A stretch of DNA of 9,859 nucleotides, from assembly GCA_045658985.1 (NCBI GenBank), contig JAZOWC010000023.1, positions 1 through 9,859 of the forward strand, in the 5' to 3' direction. The notes under the pieces are model-generated. The model worked only from the letters and a program-made list of their open reading frames with translations, was not told the DNA's origin and ran no database searches. A program made the position numbers and the translations under genes. The stretch comes from RGIG3513 sp045658985. Its GTDB lineage: Bacteria; Bacillota; Clostridia; Oscillospirales; Butyricicoccaceae. Below, piece by piece: positions 1 through 7,997 of this stretch (its first letter is position 1; every line of letters begins with the position of its first letter).

Positions 1-159
1 CATGGTCTTAACGGTTGTGCAGACACCACGCTTCTGGGGGCTGGACTGATCGATAGCCATGTTCTTCTTGGAGTTGAAGCCTCTCTGAAGAGCGGGAGCG
101 GTGGACTTGTAGGTTACCTGCTCTCTGCCCTTTCTCACCAACTGATTGAATGTAGGCAT
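1..159 (-). CDS. rpsL: 30S ribosomal protein S12, N-terminal part (runs off the left edge)
   Basis: S12 sits at the decoding centre of the 30S subunit and controls translational accuracy. The visible 53 codons start MPTFNQLVRKGR and contain SPQKRGVCTTV, both diagnostic of bacterial S12; the frame is still open at base 1. The central KKPNSALRK loop, where streptomycin-resistance mutations arise, lies beyond the window and cannot be judged. The ATG at 157-159 has an ideal Shine-Dalgarno (AAGGAGG, 170-176 on the complement) ten bases upstream. Between QLVRKG and SPQKRG there is the longer linker typical of Firmicutes S12 compared with the shorter E. coli form. It lies 64 bases downstream of the L7Ae-like gene with no terminator between, so the two are very likely co-transcribed as the start of the str operon (rpsL-rpsG-fusA-tuf normally follow; not visible here). 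Confidence 0.96.
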   Translation of the reverse strand, partial: MPTFNQLVRKGREQVTYKSTAPALQRGFNSKKNMAIDQSSPQKRGVCTTVKTM

Positions 160-223
160 TAACGGTATTCCTCCTTCTTCTAATATTACTATATTGACGG
201 GACTGTGCCCGTTATAGCTATTT

Positions 224-463
224 TCAGGTGTACAGAACGGCGACAGCGGCGCCAACCTGTATACCGCAAGCGTCACCGAGACCCTTCATGGTGTCTGCCA
301 TGACGGTCTCGATGCCGTTGTCTTTGCATATCTGTGATATCTCACCTATTATGCGTGCCTCAGCGTCCTTGGCTATATAGATGACGCCGGCACGGTTTGC
401 TGCCAAAGCTTTCTTCGAGGCTTTGAGCCCGGCCGAAAAAGCTCCGTGTTTTAGCCTGTTCAG
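224..463 (-). CDS. L7Ae/YbxF-family K-turn RNA-binding protein, probable CTG start
   Basis: A small L7Ae-type protein of 79 residues from the chosen start. The C-terminal half carries the family signature MKGLGDACGIQVGAA, very close to the MKKLGKACGIEVGAA of Bacillus YbxF (rplGB), and an earlier VIYIAKDAEA segment matches the beta strand and RNA-contact region. Family members bind kink-turn RNA motifs; the physiological target of the bacterial forms is poorly defined. The location between rpoC and rpsL is the classical Firmicutes one. Start choice: the frame is open to a GTG at 488-490 (88 aa), but that GTG has no ribosome binding site and sits at about the predicted transcription start. An AAGGAGG lies inside that longer frame (472-478), exactly 8 bases before an in-frame CTG at 461-463, and the CTG start gives a length close to YbxF (about 82 aa). 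No ATG, GTG or TTG is available in frame at that spot. The family call is firm, the start is an inference. Confidence 0.9.
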   Translation of the reverse strand: MNRLKHGAFSAGLKASKKALAANRAGVIYIAKDAEARIIGEISQICKDNGIETVMADTMKGLGDACGIQVGAAVAVLYT

Positions 464-471
464 CGCACTCG

Positions 472-478
472 CCTCCTT
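472..478 (-). promoter_or_regulatory. Shine-Dalgarno that decides the start of the L7Ae-like gene
   Basis: A perfect AAGGAGG on the minus strand, 8 bases upstream of a CTG codon in the L7Ae frame. It lies inside the longest possible reading frame (GTG at 488-490), so if it is the working site the longer start is wrong. The nearest GTG downstream of it (466-468) is in another frame and meets a TGA at once (CGC TGA). Confidence 0.7.
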
Positions 479-498
479 GCAAACTCTCACAAATTGGT

Positions 499-527
499 AT
501 TATATCACACAAATATCAATAAGTCAA
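499..527 (-). promoter_or_regulatory. Strong sigma-A promoter of the L7Ae-like gene and rpsL (str operon)
   Basis: Minus strand: -35 TTGACT (522-527), a 17-base spacer, extended TGA and a perfect -10 TATAAT (499-504). The -35 begins 8 bases after the rpoC stop codon. The predicted transcription start is near 490-494, which leaves a leader of about 30 bases before the CTG at 463. Matches to consensus are 5/6 and 6/6 with the optimal spacer, so this is one of the best-supported sites in the window. Confidence 0.85.
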
Positions 528-535
528 CTGTTCTG

Positions 536-3500
536 TCAGTCGATTATCTCAATTTTTTCCTCGTAGTCAGCCTGAGAATACATATTCAGACCGCTGCCTG
601 CGGGGATCAGCTTACCGATAAGCACGTTCTCCTTGAGGCCGAGCAGAGGATCGATCTTGCCCCAGATAGCTGCGTCTGTCAGCACGCGGGTGGTCTCCTG
701 GAAGGATGCTGCGGACAGGAAGCTGTCTGTTGCCAGCGATGCCTTGGTGATACCCAGCAGCACAGGAGATGCGGTAGCGGGCTCGAACTCGATGCCCTCC
801 TCTGCGGTCCTCTTGAGCAGAGCCTCGTTGGCTTCTTCAAACTCAAAGATACCGATCATGGAGCCGGGCAGCAGCTCGGTGTCACCGGCTGTCTCAACCT
901 TGACCTTGCGCATCATCTGACGGACGATAACCTCGACATGTCTGTCGTTGATGTCAACGCCCTGCTGACGGTAAACCTTCTGGACCTCCTGGATCAGGTA
1001 GTCACGTACAGCTGCGATGTCGCGGGTGCGGAGAACGTCGTGGGGGCTGAAGGGACCTTCGGTCAGTGCGGTACCCTTTGCGATAACGTCGCCGTCGTTG
1101 ACCTTGAGGTGGATGTTTGCGGGGATGAGGTAGGTCTTGACGTCGCCGTCCTTGTCATCTGTGACGGTGACGCTGTTCATGGTACCCTTGCGGGCTTCTT
1201 CGATATGAACTATGCCGCCGACCTCACTGAGGGTAGCTGCCTTCTTGGGCTTGCGGGCTTCAAAGAGTTCTTCAACTCTGGGAAGACCCTGTGTAATATC
1301 CTTACCTGCAACACCGCCGGTATGGAAGGTACGCATGGTAAGCTGTGTACCGGGCTCACCGATGGACTGAGCAGCGATGATACCGACAGCCTCACCGATG
1401 CCGATTGCCTCGGCGCTGGTCAGGTTGGAACCGTAGCACTTGGCGCAGACGCCGTACTTGCTGCGGCAGGAGATAACGCTGCGGATCTTGACTTCTTTGA
1501 TGCCTGCCGCGATGATGGTGTCTGCCTCGCTGTCACCCATGAGGGTGTCGGAGGTAACAAGAACCTCACCGGTCTCGGGATGGCAGACGTTCTCAACGGG
1601 ATATCTGCCGATCAGACGGTCCTTGAAGCTCTCAATGACCTGTCCGTCTTCAGCGATCTCGCGGACGATAATGCCGTCGTGAGAACCGCAGTCGTGCTCG
1701 CGGATAATGACTTCCTGCGAAACATCGACCAGTCGGCGGGTCAGGTAACCGGAGTCTGCGGTACGAAGAGCGGTATCGGCCAGACCCTTACGTGCTCCTC
1801 TGGAGGAGATGAAGTACTCCAGTACGGTCAGACCCTCTCGGAAGTTTGCCTTGATGGGGATTTCGATGGTACGGCCAACGGTATCTGCCATCAGACCACG
1901 CATACCGGCCAGCTGACGAATCTGGTTGATGCTGCCTCGAGCACCCGAGGTGGACATCATCATGATGGGGTTGAAGGGATCAAGATTGTCCATCAGAGCC
2001 TTGGTAACGTTCTTGGTGGTCTTGTCCCACTCCTCGATGACCAGACGATAACGCTCGTCATCGGTGATGAAGCCCATCTTGAAGTCGTCTGCAATAGCGG
2101 CGACCTTTGCCTCGGTCTCGGCGACCAGAGTGTACTTGGCGTCAGGGATCTTCATATCGGAAGCAGAAACGGTGATAGCGCCGATGGTGGAGTACTTGAA
2201 GCCCAGAGCCTTGATGCGGTCAAGCAGGCCTGCTGTCTCGGTGAAGCCGTGCTTCTTGATGCAGCGCTGGATGATCTTGCCCAGTTCTTTCTTTCCGCAG
2301 ACGAACTGGATCTCCAGATCAAAGAGCTTGTCGGGATCGGAGCGATCCACAAAGCCCAGATCCTGAGGAATGGACTCGTTGAATATCAGTCTGCCCACGG
2401 TGGCGTCAACGGTCTTGTATCTGATCTCACCGTCGATCTCCTTGGTCAGGCGGATCTTGATGGGAGAGTGGATGCCGACAACACCGCTGTCATATGCGAT
2501 GAGGGCCTCTTCCATGCTGGTGAAGGCTTTGCCTGTTCCCTCTTCGTCTCTTGCCATTGTCAGGTAGTATGCGCCCAGAACCATGTCCTGAGAAGGAACG
2601 GTAACAGGTGCGCCGTCCTGAGGCTTGAGGAGGTTGTTGGCGGACAGCATAAGCAGTCTTGCCTCGCACTGTGCCTCTGCGGACAGAGGTACGTGAACTG
2701 CCATCTGGTCACCGTCGAAGTCAGCGTTGAACGCTGTACATACCAGAGGATGGAGCTTGATAGCTCTGCCCTCGACCAGAATGGGCTCGAATGCCTGAAT
2801 ACCCAGACGGTGCAGAGTAGGTGCACGGTTGAGCATTACGGGATGATCTTTAATAATGGTATCGAGTGCATCCCAGACCTCGGTCTTGGCACGCTCGACC
2901 ATCTTCTTTGCGCTCTTGATGTTGTTGGCGGCGCCGTCTTCGACAAGCTTCTTCATAACAAAGGGCTTGAACAGCTCCAGAGCCATCTCCTTGGGCAGAC
3001 CGCACTGGTAGATCTTGAGCTCGGGGCCGACAACGATAACCGAACGGCCGGAGTAGTCAACACGCTTACCAAGCAGGTTCTGACGGAAGCGGCCCTGCTT
3101 ACCCTTGAGCATATCGCTGAGGGACTTGAGGGGACGGTTGGAGGGGCCGGTTACGGGACGGCCTCTTCTGCCGTTGTCGATCAGTGCGTCAACAGCCTCC
3201 TGCAGCATACGCTTTTCGTTGCGTACGATGATGTCGGGAGCACCCAGCTCCAGCAGTCTCTTGAGGCGGTTGTTACGGTTGATGACTCTGCGGTACAGAT
3301 CGTTGAGGTCGGAGGTGGCGAATCTGCCGCCGTCCAGCTGAACCATGGGGCGCAGCTCGGGAGGAATGACGGGAACAACGTCCAGGATCATCCACTCGGG
3401 GCGGTTGCCGGAAGCACGGAATGCCTCTACGACCTCAAGACGCTTGACGATGCGCATCTTCTTCTGGCCGCTGGCTTCCTGCAGCTCGGCGCGGAGTCTG

Positions 3501-4063
3501 TTGTACAGCTCGTCAAGATCGATCTCGGCAAGCAGCTTCTTGACTGCCTCGGCGCCCATCTCTGCCTTGAAGTCATTACCGTACATCTCAACGTTCTCTC
3601 TGTACTCACGCTCGGAGAGAACCTGTCTCTTCTCCAGACGGGTATCGCCGGGATCGGTGACTATATAAGATGCAAAGTAGAGAACCTTCTCGAGGATACG
3701 GGGGGACATATCAAGGAGCAGACCCATACGGGAGGGAATGCCCTTGAAGTACCATATATGGGATACGGGAGCGGCAAGCTCGATGTGTCCCATACGCTCA
3801 CGGCGAACCTTGGCCTTGGTGACCTCAACGCCGCAGCGATCACAGATTTTACCTTTGAATCTGACCTTCTTGTACTTACCGCAGTGGCACTCCCAGTCCT
3901 TGGTAGGTCCAAAGATTCTTTCGCAGAACAGACCGTCGCGTTCGGGCTTGAGTGTGCGGTAGTTGATGGTCTCGGGCTTTTTGACTTCGCCGTAAGACCA
4001 CTGTCTCATAAGGTCGGGAGAAGCAAGCGCAATTTTTATCGCTTCAAATGTCATATCAGCCAT
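536..4063 (-). CDS. rpoC: DNA-directed RNA polymerase subunit beta'
   Basis: Beta' of 1175 residues, the usual Firmicutes length (E. coli is about 1400). It forms the clamp and half of the active centre of the core enzyme. In order: N-terminal zinc ribbon with Cys59, Cys61, Cys74, Cys77; the catalytic NADFDGD (446-452) whose three Asp (448, 450, 452) hold the active-site Mg2+; the bridge helix (about 744-780, GARKGLADTAL); a second zinc site with Cys792, Cys866, Cys873 and Cys876; and the trigger loop around QLTMRTFHTGG (Met910, Arg911, His914). The sequence goes from the trigger loop directly into GKDITQGLPRVEELFEAR, so the large E. coli insertion SI3 is absent. The ATG at 4061-4063 has AAGGAGG 12 bases upstream (4076-4082), slightly long; a second ATG three codons in is possible but less well placed. 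rpoB ends 24 bases upstream, so both are one transcript. No intrinsic terminator follows the TGA stop. No TTA, CTA or TCA sense codon occurs in the whole gene. Confidence 0.99.
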   Translation of the reverse strand: MADMTFEAIKIALASPDLMRQWSYGEVKKPETINYRTLKPERDGLFCERIFGPTKDWECHCGKYKKVRFKGKICDRCGVEVTKAKVRRERMGHIELAAPVSHIWYFKGIPSRMGLLLDMSPRILEKVLYFASYIVTDPGDTRLEKRQVLSEREYRENVEMYGNDFKAEMGAEAVKKLLAEIDLDELYNRLRAELQEASGQKKMRIVKRLEVVEAFRASGNRPEWMILDVVPVIPPELRPMVQLDGGRFATSDLNDLYRRVINRNNRLKRLLELGAPDIIVRNEKRMLQEAVDALIDNGRRGRPVTGPSNRPLKSLSDMLKGKQGRFRQNLLGKRVDYSGRSVIVVGPELKIYQCGLPKEMALELFKPFVMKKLVEDGAANNIKSAKKMVERAKTEVWDALDTIIKDHPVMLNRAPTLHRLGIQAFEPILVEGRAIKLHPLVCTAFNADFDGDQMAVHVPLSAEAQCEARLLMLSANNLLKPQDGAPVTVPSQDMVLGAYYLTMARDEEGTGKAFTSMEEALIAYDSGVVGIHSPIKIRLTKEIDGEIRYKTVDATVGRLIFNESIPQDLGFVDRSDPDKLFDLEIQFVCGKKELGKIIQRCIKKHGFTETAGLLDRIKALGFKYSTIGAITVSASDMKIPDAKYTLVAETEAKVAAIADDFKMGFITDDERYRLVIEEWDKTTKNVTKALMDNLDPFNPIMMMSTSGARGSINQIRQLAGMRGLMADTVGRTIEIPIKANFREGLTVLEYFISSRGARKGLADTALRTADSGYLTRRLVDVSQEVIIREHDCGSHDGIIVREIAEDGQVIESFKDRLIGRYPVENVCHPETGEVLVTSDTLMGDSEADTIIAAGIKEVKIRSVISCRSKYGVCAKCYGSNLTSAEAIGIGEAVGIIAAQSIGEPGTQLTMRTFHTGGVAGKDITQGLPRVEELFEARKPKKAATLSEVGGIVHIEEARKGTMNSVTVTDDKDGDVKTYLIPANIHLKVNDGDVIAKGTALTEGPFSPHDVLRTRDIAAVRDYLIQEVQKVYRQQGVDINDRHVEVIVRQMMRKVKVETAGDTELLPGSMIGIFEFEEANEALLKRTAEEGIEFEPATASPVLLGITKASLATDSFLSAASFQETTRVLTDAAIWGKIDPLLGLKENVLIGKLIPAGSGLNMYSQADYEEKIEIID

Positions 4064-4087
4064 TTTATCTATTGCCCTCCTTATTAA

Positions 4088-7000
4088 TTAAAGCTGCATG
4101 CCGAGCTCATCGGGAAAATCCCCGTCGGCATTCTCATCAAAATCGTCAGGCATATCCATATCATCGTCGTACTCACTGCCGCCGATATCAATGGCATTGC
4201 CCTCTTCGTCCTCGATGCCGAAGCCTGCATTGACGAAATCTTCGTCGCTTGCGTAGCTGTCGTCACGGACGTTCTTCTCGTAGCCGTCATCATCGTCATC
4301 GTTGTCAACAAGCTCGATCTCTTCCATATTCTTGTCCAGAACCTTGATGTCCAGTGCAAGAGACTGAAGCTCCTTGACCAGAACCTTGAAGGACTCGGGA
4401 ACACCGGGCTTGGGAACGTTGTGACCCTTGACGATTGCTTCGTAGGTCTTGACACGGCCCACGATATCGTCGGACTTGACGGTAAGGATCTCCTGCAGGG
4501 TGTATGCTGCGCCGTAAGCTTCCAGTGCCCAGACTTCCATCTCACCGAAACGCTGACCGCCGAACTGAGCTTTACCGCCCAGAGGCTGCTGGGTAACAAG
4601 GCTGTAAGGACCGGTGGAACGAGCATGGATCTTGTCGTCGACCAGATGATGGAGCTTGAGGTAGTACATATAACCTACGGTAACGGGGTTATCGAAGGGA
4701 CGGCCGGTACGTCCGTCGTAGAGGATGGTCTTGCCGTCCTCACGCAGACCTGCCTGCTTGAGCAGTGCGCGGATGTCGCCTTCCTTGGCGCCGTCAAATA
4801 CGGGAGTTGCAACGTGGATGCCCAGAGCCTTGGCAGCGTAGCCCAGATGGACTTCGAGAACCTGACCGATGTTCATTCGGGAAGGAACGCCCAGAGGATT
4901 CAGGACGATATCCAGAGGTGTACCGTCGGGCAGGAAGGGCATATCCTCCTGAGGCAGGATGCGGGAAACAACACCCTTGTTACCGTGACGGCCTGCCATC
5001 TTGTCGCCGACGGAGATCTTGCGCTTCTGTGCGATGTAGCAGCGTACTACCATGTTTACGCCGGGGGTCAGCTCGTCGCCGTTCTGACGGGTAAATACCT
5101 TTACATCAACGACGATACCGGACTCACCGTGGGGTACACGCAGAGAGGTGTCTCTCATTTCACGAGCCTTCTCGCCGAAAATTGCGCGGAGCAGACGCTC
5201 TTCTGCTGTCAGCTCGGTCTCGCCCTTGGGGGTGACCTTGCCGACCAGAATGTCGCCGGCGTGGACCTCGGCACCGATGCGGATAATGCCGCGCTCGTCC
5301 AGATCCTTCAGTGCATCTTCACCGACGTTGGGGATGTCGCGGGAGATGTCCTCGGGTCCGAGCTTGGTGTCTCTTGCCTCGGTCTCATACTCCTCGATAT
5401 GCAGGGATGTATAAACGTCGTCTCTGACAAGACGCTCGTTGAGCAGAACTGCGTCTTCGTAGTTGTAGCCTTCCCAGGTCATGAAGCCGATCAGGGCGTT
5501 CTTGCCCAGAGCGATCTCACCCTCGGAGGTGGAGGGGCCGTCGGCGATAACGTCGCCGCACTTGACTCTGTCGCCCACCTTGACGATGGGGCGCTGGTTG
5601 ACACAGGTGCCCTGGTTGGAGCGCAGAAACTTGATAAGCTCGTGGGTGCGCTCGCCGATAACGTCGTACTTGATGGTGACGGCGTCTGCACAGACTTTGG
5701 TAACCGTACCGTCTGCGATAGCAAGAGGTACTGTACCCGAGTCAACAGCTGCCTTGTACTCGATACCGGTAGCAACAACGGGAGCTTCGGTCTTGAGCAG
5801 AGGCACGGCCTGACGCTGCATGTTGGAGCCCATCAGTGCGCGGTTTGCGTCGTCGTTCTCAAGGAAGGGGATCATAGCGGTAGCTACCGATACCATCATC
5901 TTGGGAGAGACGTCGATGAGGTCTACCCTCTCGCGCTCGACTTCGACGATCTCGGCCAGACGGCGGCAGGTTACGCGGGGAGCCTTGATGCGGCCTTCTG
6001 CATCCAGAGGCTCGTTGGCCTGAGCGATGATGAACTCGTCCTCGACGTCTGCGGTCATATAGCGGACTTCGTCGGTGACCTTGCCGGTAGCCTTGTCGAT
6101 GATGCGGTAGGGAGCTTCGATAAAGCCGTAATCATTGATACGGGCGTAGGTTGCCAGATAGGAGATCAGACCGATGTTGGGACCTTCGGGAGTCTCGATG
6201 GGGCACAGACGGCCGTAATGGCTGTAGTGAACGTCTCGGACTTCGAAGTTTGCACGGTCTCTGGACAGACCGCCGGGGCCCAGAGCAGACATACGGCGCT
6301 TGTGAGTAAGCTCTGCCAGGGGGTTGGTCTGATCCATGAACTGAGACAGAGGCGAGGAGCCGAAGAACTCCTTGATGGCCGCTGTAACGGGACGGATGTT
6401 GATAAGGCTCTGGGGAGTGACTATATCAAGATCCTGAATGGTCATTCTCTCGCGGATGACACGCTCCATACGGCTGAAGCCGATACGGAACTGATTCTGC
6501 AGCAGCTCGCCGACGCTTCTCAGGCGGCGGTTGCCCAGATGGTCGATATCGTCATAGGTGCCGATGCCGTTGGCAAGGCAGATGAGATAGTTGATGGATG
6601 CCAGAATATCGTCGGCAAGGATGTGGTTGGGGCTCAGCTCCTCAAGTCTGTCGGCGATAGCGGTGCGTACGTCCTGACCCTCGGATTCCTCAAGAATGTT
6701 CTTGAGCACGCTGAAGCGGACACGCTCCTTGACGCCCATCTCCTTGGCTTCTTCCGCGGTGATGTCGGTGAAGTCATGTACCCAAACCATGTTGTTGGCA
6801 AAGACCTTGACTTCGTGGCCGTCATTAGCCTCAACCCAAGCTTCGTTGACGCCGAGACGCTCGACTTTGAGAGCCTCGTCGCGGTTGAGGGTTGCGCCTG
6901 CTTCGGCAACGATCTCACCGGTCATGGGGTCGATGAGAGGACGGGTCAGCTTTCTGCCTGCGATACGCTTGGAGATAGCCATCTTCTTGTTGAACTTGTA

Positions 7001-7813
7001 TCTGCCGACCTCGCTCAGGTCATAACGCTTGGGATCAAAGAACAGATTGTTGATCAGTGTGCGTGCACTGTCGATCGTGGGGGGCTCGCCGGGACGCAGC
7101 TTCTTGTAGATCTCGATGAGAGCCTGATCTGCGTTCTTGACCTCGGCGTCCTTGTCGATGGTGGCAAGAATACGCTCGTCCTCGCCGAACATCTCGATGA
7201 TCTCGGCATCGGTCTCAACACCGAGGATACGGATCAGAGAGGTTACGGGCAGCTTGCGGTTCTTGTCGATACGTGCGTAGAAGACCTCGTTGATGTCGGT
7301 CTCATACTCCAGCCATGCGCCGCGATAAGGAATAACAGTACCGTTGATGGTGTTCTTCTCGGGGCGGTCGCTGTTGACTTCGTAATACATACCGGGAGAA
7401 CGTACTATCTGCGAAACGATAACACGCTCTGCGCCGTTGATGATAAATGTGCCCGAATCGGTCATAAGCTGGAAATCACCCATAAAGATCTCCTGCTCCT
7501 TGATCTCCTCGGTCTCCTTGTTGCGGAGACGCATACGCACCTTCAGGGGTGCTGCGTACGTTGCATCTCTCGCCTTGCACTCGGTAACGCTGTACTTGGG
7601 GGTGTCCTCCAGAGTATAGTCGTAGAATGTGAGCTCAAGGTTGCCGGTATAGTCGGTTATTGCTCCGACGTCGCGGAATACCTGCCTAAGGCCTTCGTCC
7701 AAAAACCATTTGTACGATTTTTTCTGCACCTCGATAAGATTCGGCATTTCTGTGATCTCATCGATACGCGAAAAACTCTTGCGGATTTTTCTACCGCAGC
7801 GCATGTCTTTCAT
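4088..7813 (-). CDS. rpoB: DNA-directed RNA polymerase subunit beta
   Basis: Beta of 1241 residues from the chosen ATG; it forms the other jaw of the core enzyme and the rifampicin pocket. The rifampicin region (about 485-515) reads SPLSQFMDQTNPLAELTHKRR then MSALGPGG; the positions equal to E. coli D516, H526 and S531 are Asp494, His504 and Ser509, so it looks rifampicin-sensitive. CPIETPEGPNIGLI follows, then the catalytic-side KISVGDKMAGRHGNKGVVS and the C-terminal GGKAQFGGQRFGEMEVWALEAYGA clamp segment. After LDKNMEEIELV there is a tail of about 70 residues in which some 29 are Asp or Glu. Start: the ATG at 7811-7813 has GAGG 6 bases upstream; a GTG at 7823-7825 (four residues longer, behind AAAGGA) and an ATG at 7802-7804 are alternatives, and recognisable homology begins only at RKSFSRI. 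It is the first gene of the rpoBC unit, with its own promoter and leader. Like rpoC it contains no TTA, CTA or TCA codon. Confidence 0.98.
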   Translation of the reverse strand: MKDMRCGRKIRKSFSRIDEITEMPNLIEVQKKSYKWFLDEGLRQVFRDVGAITDYTGNLELTFYDYTLEDTPKYSVTECKARDATYAAPLKVRMRLRNKETEEIKEQEIFMGDFQLMTDSGTFIINGAERVIVSQIVRSPGMYYEVNSDRPEKNTINGTVIPYRGAWLEYETDINEVFYARIDKNRKLPVTSLIRILGVETDAEIIEMFGEDERILATIDKDAEVKNADQALIEIYKKLRPGEPPTIDSARTLINNLFFDPKRYDLSEVGRYKFNKKMAISKRIAGRKLTRPLIDPMTGEIVAEAGATLNRDEALKVERLGVNEAWVEANDGHEVKVFANNMVWVHDFTDITAEEAKEMGVKERVRFSVLKNILEESEGQDVRTAIADRLEELSPNHILADDILASINYLICLANGIGTYDDIDHLGNRRLRSVGELLQNQFRIGFSRMERVIRERMTIQDLDIVTPQSLINIRPVTAAIKEFFGSSPLSQFMDQTNPLAELTHKRRMSALGPGGLSRDRANFEVRDVHYSHYGRLCPIETPEGPNIGLISYLATYARINDYGFIEAPYRIIDKATGKVTDEVRYMTADVEDEFIIAQANEPLDAEGRIKAPRVTCRRLAEIVEVERERVDLIDVSPKMMVSVATAMIPFLENDDANRALMGSNMQRQAVPLLKTEAPVVATGIEYKAAVDSGTVPLAIADGTVTKVCADAVTIKYDVIGERTHELIKFLRSNQGTCVNQRPIVKVGDRVKCGDVIADGPSTSEGEIALGKNALIGFMTWEGYNYEDAVLLNERLVRDDVYTSLHIEEYETEARDTKLGPEDISRDIPNVGEDALKDLDERGIIRIGAEVHAGDILVGKVTPKGETELTAEERLLRAIFGEKAREMRDTSLRVPHGESGIVVDVKVFTRQNGDELTPGVNMVVRCYIAQKRKISVGDKMAGRHGNKGVVSRILPQEDMPFLPDGTPLDIVLNPLGVPSRMNIGQVLEVHLGYAAKALGIHVATPVFDGAKEGDIRALLKQAGLREDGKTILYDGRTGRPFDNPVTVGYMYYLKLHHLVDDKIHARSTGPYSLVTQQPLGGKAQFGGQRFGEMEVWALEAYGAAYTLQEILTVKSDDIVGRVKTYEAIVKGHNVPKPGVPESFKVLVKELQSLALDIKVLDKNMEEIELVDNDDDDDGYEKNVRDDSYASDEDFVNAGFGIEDEEGNAIDIGGSEYDDDMDMPDDFDENADGDFPDELGMQL

Positions 7814-7960
7814 CGTTTGCCTCACTCCGTTCCTTTTATGTCATTATTTTGATACACGTGGGTTAGTTGTCGCTTATTTCAACTTCCCTCTTGCCTTTTC
7901 GGCAAAGGTTTGTTAAAATAAAAGCGTGATATTTTGCGTAAATTGTACATTCCGATACAG
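7814..7960 (-). other. 5' leader of the rpoBC transcript
   Basis: About 145 bases between the predicted transcription start and the rpoB start codon. It contains one short hairpin (7891-7905) and the ribosome binding region (AAAGGA, GGAG and GAGG elements between 7814 and 7835). I see no open reading frame of note, no rplL-like gene and no recognised riboswitch. The length is more than needed for a simple leader, so regulation is possible but not shown. Confidence 0.5.
7891..7905 (-). other. Small hairpin in the rpoB leader
   Basis: TTGCC, a 5-base GAAAA loop, then GGCAA on the minus strand. Flanking CCT and AGG could extend the stem past a mismatch. No U-tract follows, so it is not an intrinsic terminator as it stands. 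It could be a pausing, processing or stability element of the rpoBC mRNA, or chance. Confidence 0.4.
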
Positions 7961-7966
7961 TTTACC

Positions 7967-7995
7967 ATTGTATCACTTTTATTTTATATAGTCAA
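7967..7995 (-). promoter_or_regulatory. Sigma-A promoter of rpoB-rpoC
   Basis: Minus strand: -35 TTGACT (7990-7995), 17-base spacer, extended TGA and -10 TACAAT (7967-7972). The design is the same as that of the L7Ae/rpsL promoter (same -35, same spacer length, GTGA before the -10). The predicted transcription start is near 7960. Confidence 0.85.
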
Positions 7996-7997
7996 TA

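Noticed and set aside
182..195. AATAT / ATATT repeat near the rpsL ribosome binding site
   Set aside because: Five A-T pairs with a 4-base loop are too weak and too likely by chance.
197..212. Hairpin ACGGG / CCCGT between the L7Ae-like gene and rpsL as a terminator or K-turn autoregulatory site
   Set aside because: Only 5 base pairs, no T-run after it on the minus strand, and no tandem GA pairs that would make a kink-turn. At most a weak processing or spacing hairpin.
494..4087. Open frame of about 1,197 codons antisense to rpoC
   Set aside because: It is codon-aligned with rpoC and exists because rpoC avoids TTA, CTA and TCA. The translation is a compositional mirror (Leu, Val, Asp and Gly rich) with no recognisable domain, and the opposite strand matches RpoC throughout.
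224..7813. Rifampicin-resistance or frameshift changes in the RNA polymerase genes
   Set aside because: The residues equal to E. coli D516, H526 and S531 are wild type, and both reading frames are uninterrupted. Streptomycin status cannot be read because the rpsL loop is outside the window.
4421..7852. Open frame of about 1,143 codons antisense to rpoB
   Set aside because: Same cause as in rpoC; it begins inside the rpoB tail at a GTG with no ribosome binding site, and no known fold is recognised.
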